Shown here: piece after piece, positions 12,725 to 24,459 of the stretch | How positions within the stretch are numbered: position 1 is the first letter of the stretch | Layout: the number at the start of each line of letters is the position of its first letter | DNA from: Saccoglossus kowalevskii | Lineage: Eukaryota > Hemichordata > Enteropneusta > Harrimaniidae | Assembly: GCF_000003605.2 (NCBI RefSeq) | Contig: NW_003149765.1 | Location: forward strand, 314,117-368,700 | Direction: 5' to 3' | Length of the DNA stretch: 54,584 nucleotides | Made by a program: the position numbers and the translations under genes | The notes under the pieces: model-generated | What the model saw: only the letters and a program-made list of their open reading frames with translations | The model's database searches: none | What the model was told of the DNA's origin: nothing

Positions 12725-13640
12725 GACCGTGAAATTAACTTTTTAGACAGAATTAACATGCATATGGTTAGTTTGTAAAAATAAATAGAATGGAACTAAC
12801 CAAAGGACAAGTGCCTAAATTTGTAAATATGAATGTGCGGGTAGCACTATTCAACATTGTTTTGCGCGAGTATAACCTCGAAGATCTGCGGCCTGGTCAA
12901 CCTTAGTCATTTGACGGCATAAGCTTAATAGTTCTGACACTGTGTGTTGAAAGACTGTTGTGGGGAGTACCGTAAACTTATTTTTATTCAGGGACACCGT
13001 ATCCTTGCCCCAGGTGTTGTATACAATTTAATTGCAAAGAATATTCGCTTGTTACGATTATGCATCATATGCAAATATTGAGATATCAATTAGATGGTAT
13101 CATTAGTGAAGAATGTGTATTAATTATATATTATATAATATTCCAGGACAATTTTGATACAAAATAACCAGTTCAATAAGTGAGAAATTTAAAAGTGGTC
13201 ATGATCAATAATATATTCGAAAATATCTAAGTTATCTATTTAACGATCAGAGGGCGGTGAAATTGACCTTTTGAACGGAAAGGAACTTGATTCGTTGGTA
13301 AAAAATAGATAGAATGCAGGTAAGCAAGGACAAATCTATAAATGTATAAATAAAGTGAGCGAAAAGTACTCTTCAGCTTTGGTTTGGAATATTTTGCGCG
13401 AGTAAAACCTCGAAGATCTGCAGCCTAATTATTCCTTATCCTTGACATAAAGTGTATTGGTTAAAAAATTGGTGCGTTTAAAGACGGTTGTGGTGAGTAC
13501 CATTTAATCAGTGATGCCATATTGTATACACTTTAATTGAAAATAATGCTAATATTGTTTGTTTCGCACATGCCAGTATCAATATGTTAATTAGGTATGA
13601 TCGTTGATGCCGATGTATTTAGTCCCGTATTATTCAGTGT
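12725..13640. repeat. Diverged tandem duplication, about 0.53-kb period
   Basis: Copy 1 begins near 12725 and copy 2 near 13256. Shared landmarks in the same order are gtgaaatt, the ataaatagaatg/atagatagaatg pair, tttgcgcgagta and acctcgaagatctgc, gttgtgg.gagtacc, and ttgtataca..ttaattg. Non-coding. Confidence 0.65.
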
Positions 13641-13659
13641 TTATAATTAAATCATGGAC

Positions 13660-14470
13660 CTATCAGGGGGAAATACTTCTCTCTGGGGTTCTCCACACTT
13701 GTCAGGGTGAAATCTCGTCTCGTCTCTCTATCGCGTCCCCTTGAGGTACGGGATCGGGAAAGCCAGTTAAGCTTTACAGTCAAATAAGACACACACAACG
13801 AAATACGTTTCAGCTCTCGTCTTAGTCGGTCAATCGAGCACTCTATCAGACACAGCGCCCTGGGGAAAAGTCCCCAAGACTATCGCAAGGCTGAACCAAG
13901 ACTAGCCCAAGACTGCGTCAAGGGTCGCCCCAAGTCTCTCCAGGACCGGACTCTCGACTCGTCTATCGTGCTGTGCTCCCCAAGACCAACTCAAACTCTC
14001 TTTCTTCATTTTCAAAACTCTAACCAATTACAATGCAGTAAAAATACTCCAGGGCGTAACCTTCAATCATAAAGCCAATCACACTAAGTACTGAATACGT
14101 CATATCTTTTGATTAATCGTTCACTACATTAATAACTACGGATACCAACTGTCAGAATAGCGACGGTTATCTGGTAATTAGTTCCAAATCACTGAGCCAA
14201 GTTCCGTCCAAAACTTCGAATAGGCCTAAACGATGACAGACATAACACAGCAATTCAGCTAATAATCAGCTAATTAAGTCGGTCAACAAATACGCAAAAA
14301 CAAATTCATGACAGACCTACCAGGTAGGTATTAAAGTATTGAGTTTTATTCTACGGTCTGGATTAGCATTGCTCCACTAATGTGTAGAGCGACGTTAGTC
14401 GAAGTTTTGGAATACACACTTTTTGATATTAGACAATAATATCGGAGATTGTCAAGCCCCTTTTAATTTG
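13660..14470. repeat. Dispersed repeat, copy 1
   Basis: Shares ordered blocks with 24460-25000: agacacacacaa, aaccaattacaat, a ctcca-gg-c-t-ccttc stretch, and ccaatcaca. This copy is richer in GC (gtctcgtctctctatcgcg) than its surroundings, which suggests insertion. Confidence 0.5.
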
Positions 14471-16472
14471 GGAAACATTTCCCGACATGTATAGTTAAAT
14501 GATAATATTGGATACTATTAAAAACTGCAAGCCCGCTAAATGCGAAAGTTCCCCGATATTTAGTCACTTGCTTTCCACAATGTGTTTCCGTCAATGTGTC
14601 AAATTGTAAGGCCGTAAACTCGAAAACAAATCTAGAGATAAGCTTTAAGTTCCGAAATGTTTATATATTTGTATGTTATTATTATGTCATTGTTATATGG
14701 CCTAGAATTATTAATGTCATTGCTGAAATAAAATGAAAATTTAAAGGTCAGTGTCATTGTGCGCATTATTTGGTAGCCGCCATATTTACTCTTCTTCTAA
14801 GAATTGCCGATGTGGTAAAATGATTACGTAATGGGATTGCACGCTTATATCTAAATGAACTTTATACTAATGAACAGCAAAAAGCAGAATATGCGGGTAG
14901 GAAATATACAAAGAATAACGGGAGAGCCTAGCATGGTACATTTCGAATAGCGCCGTTGCAACATTGTTTAGACCATGGAGGTATCTCTTTTAATTCTACC
15001 TCTATGCCCGGTAACTTCCTAAATGCAATTACAATTGCTTACACAGGGTGCTGTGTCAGGGCTGGAAATCAGCCACCCTGAATACCAGATTAGATAGCGA
15101 ATCGTTGTCAGTGTCAGAGAAGAGACGCTCGTGGTTGGGTATGCGGAAAAACTACACAAGTCTTAGTGCGTATTAAATATACAAATAAATAAATTTAATA
15201 AATACAATATCAATACAACACTACTAATATAACACTGTTCAAATCTAATCGTATGCGTACGGTCTCTACGCTACACTCAGCAACGGTGGATCTAGAGGCC
15301 GGCTCTACTGAACCCGCGCCTAATAAAGTTATCCACACCGCCCGTATCAAATTTGCACAATGCTGGAAGTACGTTCCGTACTCGAATTGCAAAAAAAAAA
15401 TGCCCAGAGAGCACTAAAGCGCAATACACCGAATACATGGATACAGTCACTACCTGGACAAGCTATGATGTGCAATTGCATCTAACACACTCAGTAGGGC
15501 AATCTGACTTGTTGTTTTTTCAAGATCCAAATCGAAGTGTGCCGTTAAAAGCACCACACTGTACTGGCTAAACATTATCATGAAAATGTCTAATACAGCT
15601 TCACCTCAACTATGTAGCCACCTAGGCCTGGGATTCTAATGATTCTAGAGCCACCTATAATATGACAATCTGTTGAATACTTAGGCGTATGTTATCCACC
15701 AACAATTGTGGGCCATTGACGTATTACGTAGTTTCTAGGTCACGGCTTTAACGGGTTAATATACTTGTAACGGCTTACTACATTATATTTATAAAAATAT
15801 ATGCGTGTTAAGCTTTCAGTTCAAATTTAATGTAAACAAACAAGGTATTTTAAGGACATCAGTGCATATTTACCGCCTGGCAACTTCAAGGTGAAAAGGC
15901 CAAAAACATTCAGAAACGTGGGGTATTTCTCCTGAACAGTATAACAAGATTACTCATGTTGTCACCGGCCCTTCGACTGACATTTCACAGCAGCTTGCTT
16001 AGAGACGTAGAGATACATGGTACAGAGCTGCGCGTCTTAGCAACGTAGAATGTTCGGTGACGACACAAGTACGTGATTCTCTATCAATTTGGTAACGAGT
16101 TGTAGGCAGAGTAGGCACTTATTTATCTTCAAATAGAAAAGCTAAAACAAAGAAACCATGTCTCTTACATCTCATTTTATACCTAACTCTGTAATCTCTG
16201 TAATAATGAATTAGAAGACAGCTCAAAATGTGTTAGGGAGGTAATGTGTAAATGTTGTGTTGCCTCAGAAAATAAAGCGTTATGAGGGTTGAGGTGGTTG
16301 GACACCAAATGATGACAGAGTGCATTGACACAGACAGTTAATAACCGTCCACATTCAAACATATGATTTTGTACCAAATAAGTTGTATATATCCGCTGTG
16401 ATTCCAGTAACATAATTACAATTTATAACTGAAAATGTATAAAAAGAATAAAATAAATCCACGTCAATGAGG

Positions 16473-16605
16473 GACAATAATACTTATAAACACATTGTTA
16501 CATGTTTGTTATAACTGTTCTGATTCCAGCAAGGAATCAATTCACTGTGTTTCTCATGTTCATATATTTTCAGTGTTCACACGATTTCATCTCCAGAACC
16601 ACGCT
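16473..16605 (+). promoter_or_regulatory. 5' flank of gene B conserved with gene C
   Basis: About 130 bp before the ATG align with 29447-29571: ataaacacattgttacatg, ttccagcaaggaatcaattc, and a tttcag acceptor followed by tgttcacacg. The coding frame is not conserved here because indels differ, so this is likely 5' UTR, an intron end or a promoter. The acceptor-like tattttcag at 16573 suggests an upstream non-coding exon. Confidence 0.5.
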
Positions 16606-17947
16606 ATGACAGATCCTAGTAATATTGTCCCACTGTCTACCCGAGAGTGGGACTATGTTGCCAACAGTCAGTACGCCCCATCACATGGTGACAAGGAACA
16701 CGAGCTATTGGCAGCGGTGGAATCAGGAGACATTATAAAAACAAAGGTCTTGTTAAAGGTAATACTATTAAACAGGTATAGTTTCTATTGATCATTTCTT
16801 CACGTAACTTAATAATTCACTGTGCGCAACTATTGTTATAGACAAACTTTGTATCATTAATAAATGTCAACAGTTTTAAAAGCCCATAAAGTAATTCTTC
16901 AAACAAACTATAAGGACTTTATTTGGAAAGACACGCGTGGTCTAATTGTGAATGTTGGGTAGCACGTCGATGGAGTTTATAAAGTCAGCATTGTCACATT
17001 GAAGTAATAAGCGCTCGAAACGTTTCTTGGATAATAACAATGACCTAAAGTAGGGTCGGCATAGTTAGTCAGTCACCGGTACATTCGCCTGCCACTCATA
17101 TAATAACACAGGGCAGGAAAGCGTTGACACCATGACATCGAAATTGTACGATAATAAGAAGAGACCCGAACATGCGTAGTTCCAAAACATGTACGCGCAT
17201 ACTGCGTCATCAAAAACCAATGCAGATGTATTTTTATATTGCGAACTATTAGCCCAATTTTCATTTTTCGGGAAAATTCAATTTAAAAATACAACATATA
17301 ATGATACAACATACAACAATACAATATTTAAATGTTGAGACTACCGAGTAAGTAACATTATTGCCTTCTCTCTACATAGAATGGTGACGTAAACATCAAC
17401 TATGCAGGCAGACGCAGGAATCTACCGAAAACAGCACTTCAGCTAGCTGCTGAAAAGAACGACTTTCTCATGATTAAGTTATTGCTGAATCATGGTGCTA
17501 AGAAATTGCCAAGACCGCCCTCTTGTCAGAGTTAGTCGAATCTATTGTTCATAAATACTTGTTCAATTGTATGTTGATATAACAACATCCAACTCGTGTA
17601 CCGATACTGGAGTCACAACATAATATTGTTTACCCTGAATTTCTTGTTACTGCTATACCTTGCTCCTCACAGAACCTGAGAATATATTAGAAGATGACAT
17701 GAGGTACGACTTGTACAGTGCCATTTGTTCCCCGGCATACCTAAGCCTAGATAACGACGACCCTATTACGACGGCAAACGAATTACTTTATGAGTTGTAT
17801 ATGACATCAGTTGCCAAGGAAATAGTCGAAACTTCAAAGGTCAGTAACTAATCATACAACGCAAAATGACAATATGTGAATGTATATGTTATAGTGATGC
17901 ACTAATGTAATCGGGCATAAACTACAGTGGTGTTCACGTTAGAGATC

Positions 17948-17991
17948 TCGACACGTGCCGAGACTCGGGACCGAGTCTCGGCACGTGTCGA
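17948..17991. repeat. Perfect 21-bp inverted repeat with a 2-bp centre
   Basis: The left arm, starting tcgacacgtgccgag, and the right arm, ending ctcggcacgtgtcga, are exact reverse complements, separated by GA. Each arm contains CACGTG, and related GGCACGTGCCGAGAT copies recur near 18035 and 18548. Confidence 0.9.
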
Positions 17992-18227
17992 AAAAAAAAT
18001 CGATCGCCGTCCCGATAGATGCTCGGAACCGAAATTTGGCACGTGCCGAGATTTGCTGTCAGAACGCTCGGCAGGAGCCGAAATCACACCCTCGGTGGTG
18101 AATTTAAGAGAACATATACTGATTCATACTAGTATTACGTGATGATGGAGGGAAATGCAAATACATATTGTCGGATGCCCTAGTAATGAATGAAATGAAT
18201 GTAGAACGCATATTTATGTGCTGCTGT

Positions 18228-18270
18228 TGTTTTTTTGTTTTTTTTGTTTTTTTGTTTTTTTGTTTTTTTT
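18228..18270. repeat. T-rich (T7-8 G)n microsatellite
   Basis: Runs of seven or eight T separated by single G, in the loop of the fold-back element in gene B intron 3. Confidence 0.9.
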
Positions 18271-19784
18271 GCAATTCTACATTGACGTGAACAAAATAAT
18301 TGTTTTCGAATCTTCCTTGCCGTTCATGTGCACGATAACCCGTGTTAAATAAAACAGAAAATGGATATAATTTCAAGAAAACAATTATGATTATCATCAT
18401 ATGCGTATCATTTTCCATGTTTGGGTCAAATAATAGATCAAAGAATGAGGGCGTGATTTTAGCACGAGTGCAGTCGGTCTCAAGTGGGACCCGACTAACG
18501 TGAACGCAACTGCTGTAATCCCTCTGCAAAGACAAAGGATTAAAAAATTGGCACGTGCCGAGATCCCTTCAGGTGAACGTAGCATATATACGTAAACATA
18601 ATCTGATTAACATGTCAGCAAATAACATACATACATGTCAGTTAATTTTAAGCACAACCCACACGCCGACGACCTTCTCCACCTAATTACGAATAGAATG
18701 ATCCGTTTACCAATGCCCTTCATAAACAATTAAACAACACCAGTACACTTTTCCGCGTGCACAGTAAAAGTAAAGCAATGGGTAGAAGCTCTCGGCCAGC
18801 ATAGTTGGACGTCCGCCGTCAAACCGGACGTCGCTTATTTTAATATATAGCTCTTTAAACTTCAGTTTCCGCATTACAACCTTGACTAAGATAAAATAAT
18901 ATACAAAACATGTAAACATCAATGTGTACTCAAAAGTGACTTGGCTGAGAAGGAATTGCACAGCACACAATCACTTATCTTAAAAAAAAATGAATTATGT
19001 TTTTAACAACCTTGGAATAAATAAATAATTTTTTGTAGGTTGGAAATGATTCGTTTAGGGAATATGTTCAATGTTCTTTCGATGGATTTGGTATTTTGGA
19101 ATATTTTGAAAATATTGTTGAATGAGTCTCCCTCTTAAATGGTTAAATTGCTATTTTAAATCTGGTTACAGAAATTATTTGTTTTCTGTTCATCACGTTC
19201 AAGCAATCTTAAAATCTGAAGTTTTCAAACGAAAGTCACTGCAAATCAAATTGAACACGGACAGCGGAAACAGCTAGTGCCAGCTAGTCTGGAATTGTCA
19301 ATGCATGAAACAATGAGAACAAGAAGTAGACCATCACGGTCGGTCACGTCGTGGGCGCAACTATGTATATGATTTATCAAGTTCTATAAGCTTAACTTCT
19401 GAAAAAAAAAGAAAAAGAAAAAACATCTCCACGGTAGAATAATCGAATCAAACTAACCTGAATATGTTTATAAAATCTCTGTTATTCCATGTACGTATAA
19501 CTATCTCGTCCCACCAATAATTACTACGCGTGTGTAACTATGTAGCCACATAGTGCGGAAACCGTAGATGAACGAATGTTAGCACCCTTGATTGCAAAAA
19601 AATAAGAGCTGGTCGACGGTGGCGTTGGGCAATAATAGCTCGCTGCATCCTTGCTCGTCTTCTTTGAGCGTATCTGTTTCTCGAGGAGAGTACATTCTTC
19701 ATTGCCCTTCTCTGTCGCTCTGACATACGTGGTACAATGTAAAGAAATAGCAACACTAGCACGACACCAAAATTGTTTTCATAC

Positions 19785-19965
19785 TAGGTATTTGAGGGCG
19801 CTGTTTCGTTTGACTCTAATCAAACTGAATTGGACTCCGGTAGATGTCGGTTCTCGTTCGGATCCCGACCGTGTGAACGCATTGGCAATTTCCCCCTCGT
19901 TAATCTGTCGGAAGATCTGTAATTCGGCTCCGATAGAATTCTGCCGTGTGAACATATCAACTGTC
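19785..19965. mobile_element. Partial copy of the GTTCACACGGCAG-ended element family
   Basis: The right end (reverse complement gttcacacggcagaattc, then tatcggagccgaa) nearly matches the left end at 47341 (gttcacacggcagcattc, then tatcggagccgaa). It begins near gagggcgctgtttc, like gagggcgtgatt in the other copies. A matching left arm was not identified. Confidence 0.55.
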
Positions 19966-20112
19966 ACTCTTTTTAAGTTTTGAAATTAATGACTTTACAA
20001 ACATTCATTGTGTGTTTTAATCTCAGGTTAATGAACAGTATGTTTACATAAGTTAAATTACCTCAGAAAAAATACTAGTATTATAATCCTCATGGCAACT
20101 GAGAACACTGCA

Positions 20113-20113
<1 letters not shown>

Positions 20114-20201
<88 letters not shown>
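20114..20201. repeat. (ATT)29 microsatellite
   Basis: Uninterrupted ATT/TTA triplets for 88 bp in gene B intron 3. An open frame through it reads as poly-Asn and is not a gene. Confidence 0.97.
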
Positions 20202-20202
<1 letters not shown>

Positions 20203-22463
20203 ACGGAACACTCCATTCTGTAATTTGATGGTCGAAGGTCATTGAGCAGGGAGAACAGAGGGCCGGGGAGATAAATAACATGTTTTGTAATGTTTTTAAT
20301 ATAAATATAATTACTTCCTGTGCTTTAACTACCACCGGTACGTCCAAAGAGCTAATACAGTAACCATCGTACACCTGCAATGCAAGCTCTGATGGCAACA
20401 GTCATATTCAGTCATATTTACACATGAATAAAAAAAGGGAACGTATTCACCATTGCACATTAAATATTATATATTTCTGACGTCACATTTGTGCTGGTTT
20501 GTTCAGGATAGGTATGAACAACTATGGCGACAAGTTCAAGAGTACACTCTGGATATGTTAACATGCTGCGACTCCACAGAGGAAGTCCATACTTTGCTCC
20601 TGGGAAAGGGTATGGAGCACGCCATCGACGATTACACTATTACAGGCAATGTGTTGATGAGATTATTTGCAAGCCAAAATAAACAGGTGACAATAATTCT
20701 CAATAATAAGCAATTTTTAAGGAGTGAATGCAAGAAAGAATGAAGCGAAAGATTAATGATTTTCTTTTCAATATCAATCAGTTTTTATCCGCTAAGACGA
20801 TATGTTTGTCTAACATTATACGCCTCGTGTGATGCCACCTATATCTAGCATAATGTACATGATGCGTCTGAGAAATAGCGTGGTTTCTGATAAACATTGT
20901 CAAATATTGCACACTTTACAACTCATGTAGTTTTGTTAATATTGTGTCGATTGTTTCTGCATATTTTTTGTTCTTTGTTTGCAGTTCATTTCAAACTACA
21001 AGTGTCAAAATATCCTCCGTAAAATATGGTTTCATGGTCAGCCCGAATGGTCTTTTCGCAACGGGTTGAGGTGGACACTCCTACATTACGCTTACACGGT
21101 CATGGTCTATATAGCCTTACTTCCCGTTCTGTTGCTTATTTACACCATATTCCCGTGCTCTCCGGTAGCCAAAATTGTAGACACACCGAAGGGCAAGTTC
21201 ATGTCCAAAATGATGTCGCATCTATTGTTTCTCATACTAATTATCGTCCTCAACGTAATAGTGGACAACGACCCAAGCAAAAATTTGACCTTCTCTAGTT
21301 TTGTTTTCGTTTTCTTCGTTCTAATCTACGTCATCGCCATGATATGGTCAAAAATCACGCAAATCATACGTTTGGGCATTACAAACTATATCAGTGATTA
21401 CTGGCACTACCTTGACTGGTTGATCCTACTATCATTTCTGTTCGAAGTGTCAATGTGTGTATTGAATAATTTCGACACCATTACGTTAGATGTTCGGGTG
21501 CAAACCTTCTCGATAACGTGGACAGCCCTGACCCTCTCTTGTGCTTGTCTACGCTTTATGGATTACTTCTACTTCTCTTCTTACGTGGGGCCCCTCATGT
21601 TGTTATTTACTGCCATGGGTAATGACGTTCTTAAGTTCCTTGTCATCTTCGCATTCGCGGTTTTATCGTTCACAGTTGGATTTTACTACCTGTTCGAGGA
21701 AGTTACCGGGAACGTATTCAGCATGTAAGTACACCAAATCCAATGTACCGAAAAGTCAATAAAAGTAGCGTGTCTCACGTGACGAGATTATGCAAATAAT
21801 GTTCAAATATTCATAATGATGATAGAAGAGATGTATGTAAACATGTGAAGTGTGGTATCTCGTAGAACCAGTTTCAATTCAGACATTCAACAAAAAGTGA
21901 ACAATGTGGATGATTTTGATAATATCTTTACCGTGCTATTCAAGTTGTTGTCCCCTGTGTTATTCTTTGACCCGTTGCATCCTGAGCGTAACTCCGAATC
22001 ATAGATAAAATCACTTGTCTACTGTCTTGTCTGAATAAATAATGTATGTGATTATCAACAACGTAACACATGTCCCGACATTTCGTTCGTTTCCGGCAAA
22101 GAACCAACACTAAATATGTTCTGTTTATTCGGAACGTTCTTTGGCAACTGTCTAGAGCAAATCGATTCACTAATTTCGATATTTTATTTGTGTGCATTCA
22201 AACAAAAATGTTTAATTTAAGATCTGTTTTGAGTTAGTAATTCGACAAATCTTATGATGCTCTACAGTAAACCCAGGTAAAATTTGTGTATTCCTTGAAA
22301 ATAATGAGTGCACGTCAAAGTACGCGTAGAATGGTCTTTACTGTTGTCATAGGTCTAAGCACTATATTTTACATTTATAAAATCATTATTTGTTCACAGT
22401 GTCAGTGTTTCAGTGATATCCCTAACTTCCACTATATTTGGCGGGGACGTGTCCGGGGACCTT

Positions 22464-22466
22464 TAA
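22464..22466 (+). other. In-frame TAA in the gene B pore exon
   Basis: With the acceptor at 22398-22399 and incoming phase 2, the frame reads TIFGGDVSGDL and then TAA. The gene C exon reads TIFGGDISGDLKV at the same place, so this is a Lys codon change (AAA to TAA). It lies about eight residues after the selectivity filter. Confidence 0.85.
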
Positions 22467-22625
22467 GTGAGTGGCATTGTCTACAACGTGACATCACAAG
22501 CTTACGATGTGTCACGTTTATACCAAGGTGTGGGATATATATTATACATATTCTTTGGTACATGCGTCATTCTCGTTCTCCTGAATTTATGTATTGCTAT
22601 GATGTCCGATACATATGCCAGACTC

Positions 22626-22632
22626 AGATAGA
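22626..22632 (+). other. 4-nt insertion and TAG stop at the end of gene B exon 6
   Basis: Gene C ends exon 6 with AGACTCAAA and donor GTAAGTG. Gene B has AGACTCAGATAGA before the same GTAAGTG, four nucleotides longer (233 against 229 nt). This gives TAG in frame at 22629-22631 and would shift the following exon out of phase. Confidence 0.8.
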
Positions 22633-23202
22633 GTAAGTGTAATTGATTTATGATGATTTAATTACTATGTAACTGTGGTTGGGTTAACAGATCAGCTCTG
22701 AACAATCGACGCAAAATTCCTTTATACTTCTTGAGATTGAGTTTTCTTTTATTCACTAAGACAGCTGAGAAAGTGGAAAGGGGTGTTCAACCGGGAGTGA
22801 TGTAAAACTTCAAAAGCCGTTGTTTTATAAACAAACTCACAAGATAATTACTGGCATTGATATTGATAAATGCATCCCGTATTGTTAGGATGTAGTACAT
22901 TTTAGACCAAACATGATATGTACATGTTGACCGAAAACACACATCTTTCATAGAAGTACGTTGCATCATTGTGACTTGAGAGTTATTCCAGAGAGTACAT
23001 CATTCGCAACTACACAATCCTAAATACTCGTGTGATCGATTTCCAGGAAAATATTGATTGCGAGTGGAAGTTTAAGAGAACAAGAATGTGGATGGATTAT
23101 ATCGATGTTCTTGTTCTACCCGCTCCCTTTAACGTCATACCATCCTTTGCTTGTTGTATGCACCTTTGTCCCAATAAATATCAATGTTTCAATTCAAGAA
23201 AG

Positions 23203-23205
23203 TGA
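23203..23205 (+). other. In-frame TGA in the gene B TRP-box exon
   Basis: The reading frame of the exon starting at 23047 gives CFNSRK then TGA; gene C has ATA (Ile) there. The sequence AAA|GTGAGT at this point also looks like a good donor, so the change could create a new earlier splice site, but the phase would then differ from the next exon. Confidence 0.75.
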
Positions 23206-23557
23206 GTACAAGAAGATTCGGAGGTGGGTTTGAATACGGAGTCTGCTAATGAATCTGAATGTCAATGGAATGTGTTTTCAGTGGTCGTTATGCCTATATT
23301 TTAATTACCTATTTTGTTGATTCCTACAAGCTGTATTTATTTCTGTATGTTCAATTATAATAAAAAAATGCCTTGTTATGAGTCATGCTTTAGGATTTCG
23401 TTTAACCATTCAATTATTTTCTGCAGCGTCCACTCCATCGTATTGTCATGGATGACCGCCGCATTTTTTAAATGTTTGACATTTTCAACAGGTGAATAAT
23501 GCCTTCAGCAAAATGTATAGCGTTGTGAAATTTCAGATGAATTTGTCCTACGACGAG

Positions 23558-23559
23558 GC
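23558..23559 (+). other. GC donor at the gene B exon 8/intron 8 boundary
   Basis: The exon end TACGACGAG is followed by GCGAGT. Gene C has TATGACGAG followed by GTGAGT at the same junction. Either a tolerated GC-AG intron or one more degenerative change in a broken gene. Confidence 0.6.
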
Positions 23560-24174
23560 GAGTTGAAATACACTCTCTTCTAACAGCTTACGTATTTTAT
23601 TTTGTGGCACTATATTACATCACACTACACTGCTGGTAATAGTATTATTACAAACATAGTTATAATACAATAACTCTAGTCTGTTCTATTTTCTAAATGT
23701 ATATGTGAGAAATCAAATAGCTGGAAAAATAACACTTATTCCAATTTATGGAGAGGTGGACGATCCTACTACTTGTTTCAAGCTTACTCGTGGAATATGC
23801 GTTTGGGTCTGAATAGTTTGTTCAAATTTGCCTTTCAGCTGATCAATGTTTTGTTGACTCGTTACCTGATCCTGAAGAGCATCGTGGATGAGAAAGAACT
23901 GATGAAGATCAGACCGACAACGGATTCTCCTAATGGTGTAAATTGCGTTGGTAGACGAGATAGTGATACATTGTGCACTAATGGAAATGGTCTTGTTAAT
24001 TGTGTTACGACTCTATAGCACGCGGATGGTTTTAGAATATTCAATTAAGAGTCAACAATATGCAATTGACGACTTGACTAGAACTGAAATTCAAATTTAT
24101 ATACCGCCAGGCAATGAGTGTATGTACTGTTGCTTCCTGGCTGCACTTCAATGACAAAACTAGTCTTAAACTTG

Positions 24175-24360
24175 TTATGAATCATTCAAAGTGGCGGTAT
24201 TATGTCATTGTTGTTATATTATATGTGTGAAGTGGTGGTTAAATACTGCGTGTGCTAATTGCATCTATATAACGAAACAAAATCATTTATATGCATCACA
24301 CTGTTATTAACCATTCATGGTGGCGGGATTGCGTTATTGTTGTTGTTTTCTATGTGTGAT
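24175..24360. repeat. Two-copy diverged tandem duplication 3' of gene B
   Basis: ttatgaatcattcaaagtgg at 24175 and ttattaaccattcatggtgg at 24304 begin two similar copies, both running through ggcgg.att..gt.attgttgtt to tatgtgtga. Confidence 0.6.
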
Positions 24361-24459
24361 AGGGTTTAAAGATTCGTTTAAATTAACTGATTTTTTTCTA
24401 GATGTTATGCCTATTTTATCGTAATGTGATAGGTATTTTTGATGGTTAAAAACCTTTCA

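Larger units (their letters stand above)
10991..16472. other. Divergent intergenic region between genes A and B
   Basis: Presumably contains promoters for gene A (minus) and gene B (plus). No convincing exon was found. It holds a diverged tandem duplication (12725-13640), one copy of a dispersed repeat (13660-14470), and a hairpin-rich segment near 15050-15085 (ggctg/cagcc inside cagggt/accctg). No TATA or initiator could be tied to a start site. Confidence 0.45.
17925..18590. mobile_element. Fold-back MITE-like element in gene B intron 3
   Basis: The left end near 17930 (gttcacgttagagatctcg) matches the reverse complement of the right end near 18585 (gttcacctgaagggatctcg), followed in both arms by a CACGTG-containing segment. 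Farther in, aatcacaccctc (about 18083) mirrors gagggcgtgatt (about 18447). The loop holds a T-rich tract. It contains a 44-bp near-perfect palindrome at 17948-17991. End structure is shared with 47333-48155. Confidence 0.65.
16606..24018 (+). pseudogene. Gene B: TRPC-like channel with broken pore and TRP-box exons
   Basis: Nine exons match gene C one for one: 16606-16758, 17380-17530, 17673-17839, 20507-20686, 20985-21724, 22400-22632, 23047-23223, 23492-23557, 23839-24018. Exons 1-5 are open and keep phase. They cover the short ankyrin region (TALQLAAEKNDFLMIKLLL), TRP_2 (SPAYLSLDNDDP; LTCCDSTEEVHTLLLGKG) and elbow to S5 (FPCSPVAKIVDTPKG; GNDVLKFLVIFAFAV). Exon 6 keeps the filter (TIFGGDVSGDL) but has TAA at 22464-22466, where gene C has Lys AAA. 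A 4-nt insertion near 22626-22632 gives an in-frame TAG at 22629-22631. Exon 7 (EWKFKRTRMW) has TGA at 23203-23205 where C has ATA. The exon 8 donor is GC (GAG|GCGAGT). The last exon is open and ends VTTL, a class I PDZ-type terminus. Translation from the first ATG would give 485 aa: ankyrin, TRP_2 and S1-S5 but no complete pore or S6. I favour a recent pseudogene; a truncated, dominant-negative-type subunit remains possible because exons 1-5 are intact. Confidence 0.85.

Noticed and set aside
15950..16075. Possible small inverted-repeat element (ttgtcaccg and cggtgacgac)
   Set aside because: Only about 9 bp match at the ends; not enough to call.
18707..18970. 87-codon minus-strand frame with VRFDGGRP, faintly like an untranslated stretch upstream of gene A (VRFDAKPI)
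   Set aside because: Similarity covers a few residues only; no splice context and no domain.
20090..20398. 102-codon minus-strand frame ending in poly-Asn
   Set aside because: Produced by the (ATT)n microsatellite in gene B intron 3; the upstream part has no similarity to any exon here.
21026..21298. Second frame over gene B exon 5 (and similar at 31630-31911 and 41240-41638)
   Set aside because: Shadow frames of the membrane exons; the TRPC frame is clear in all of them.
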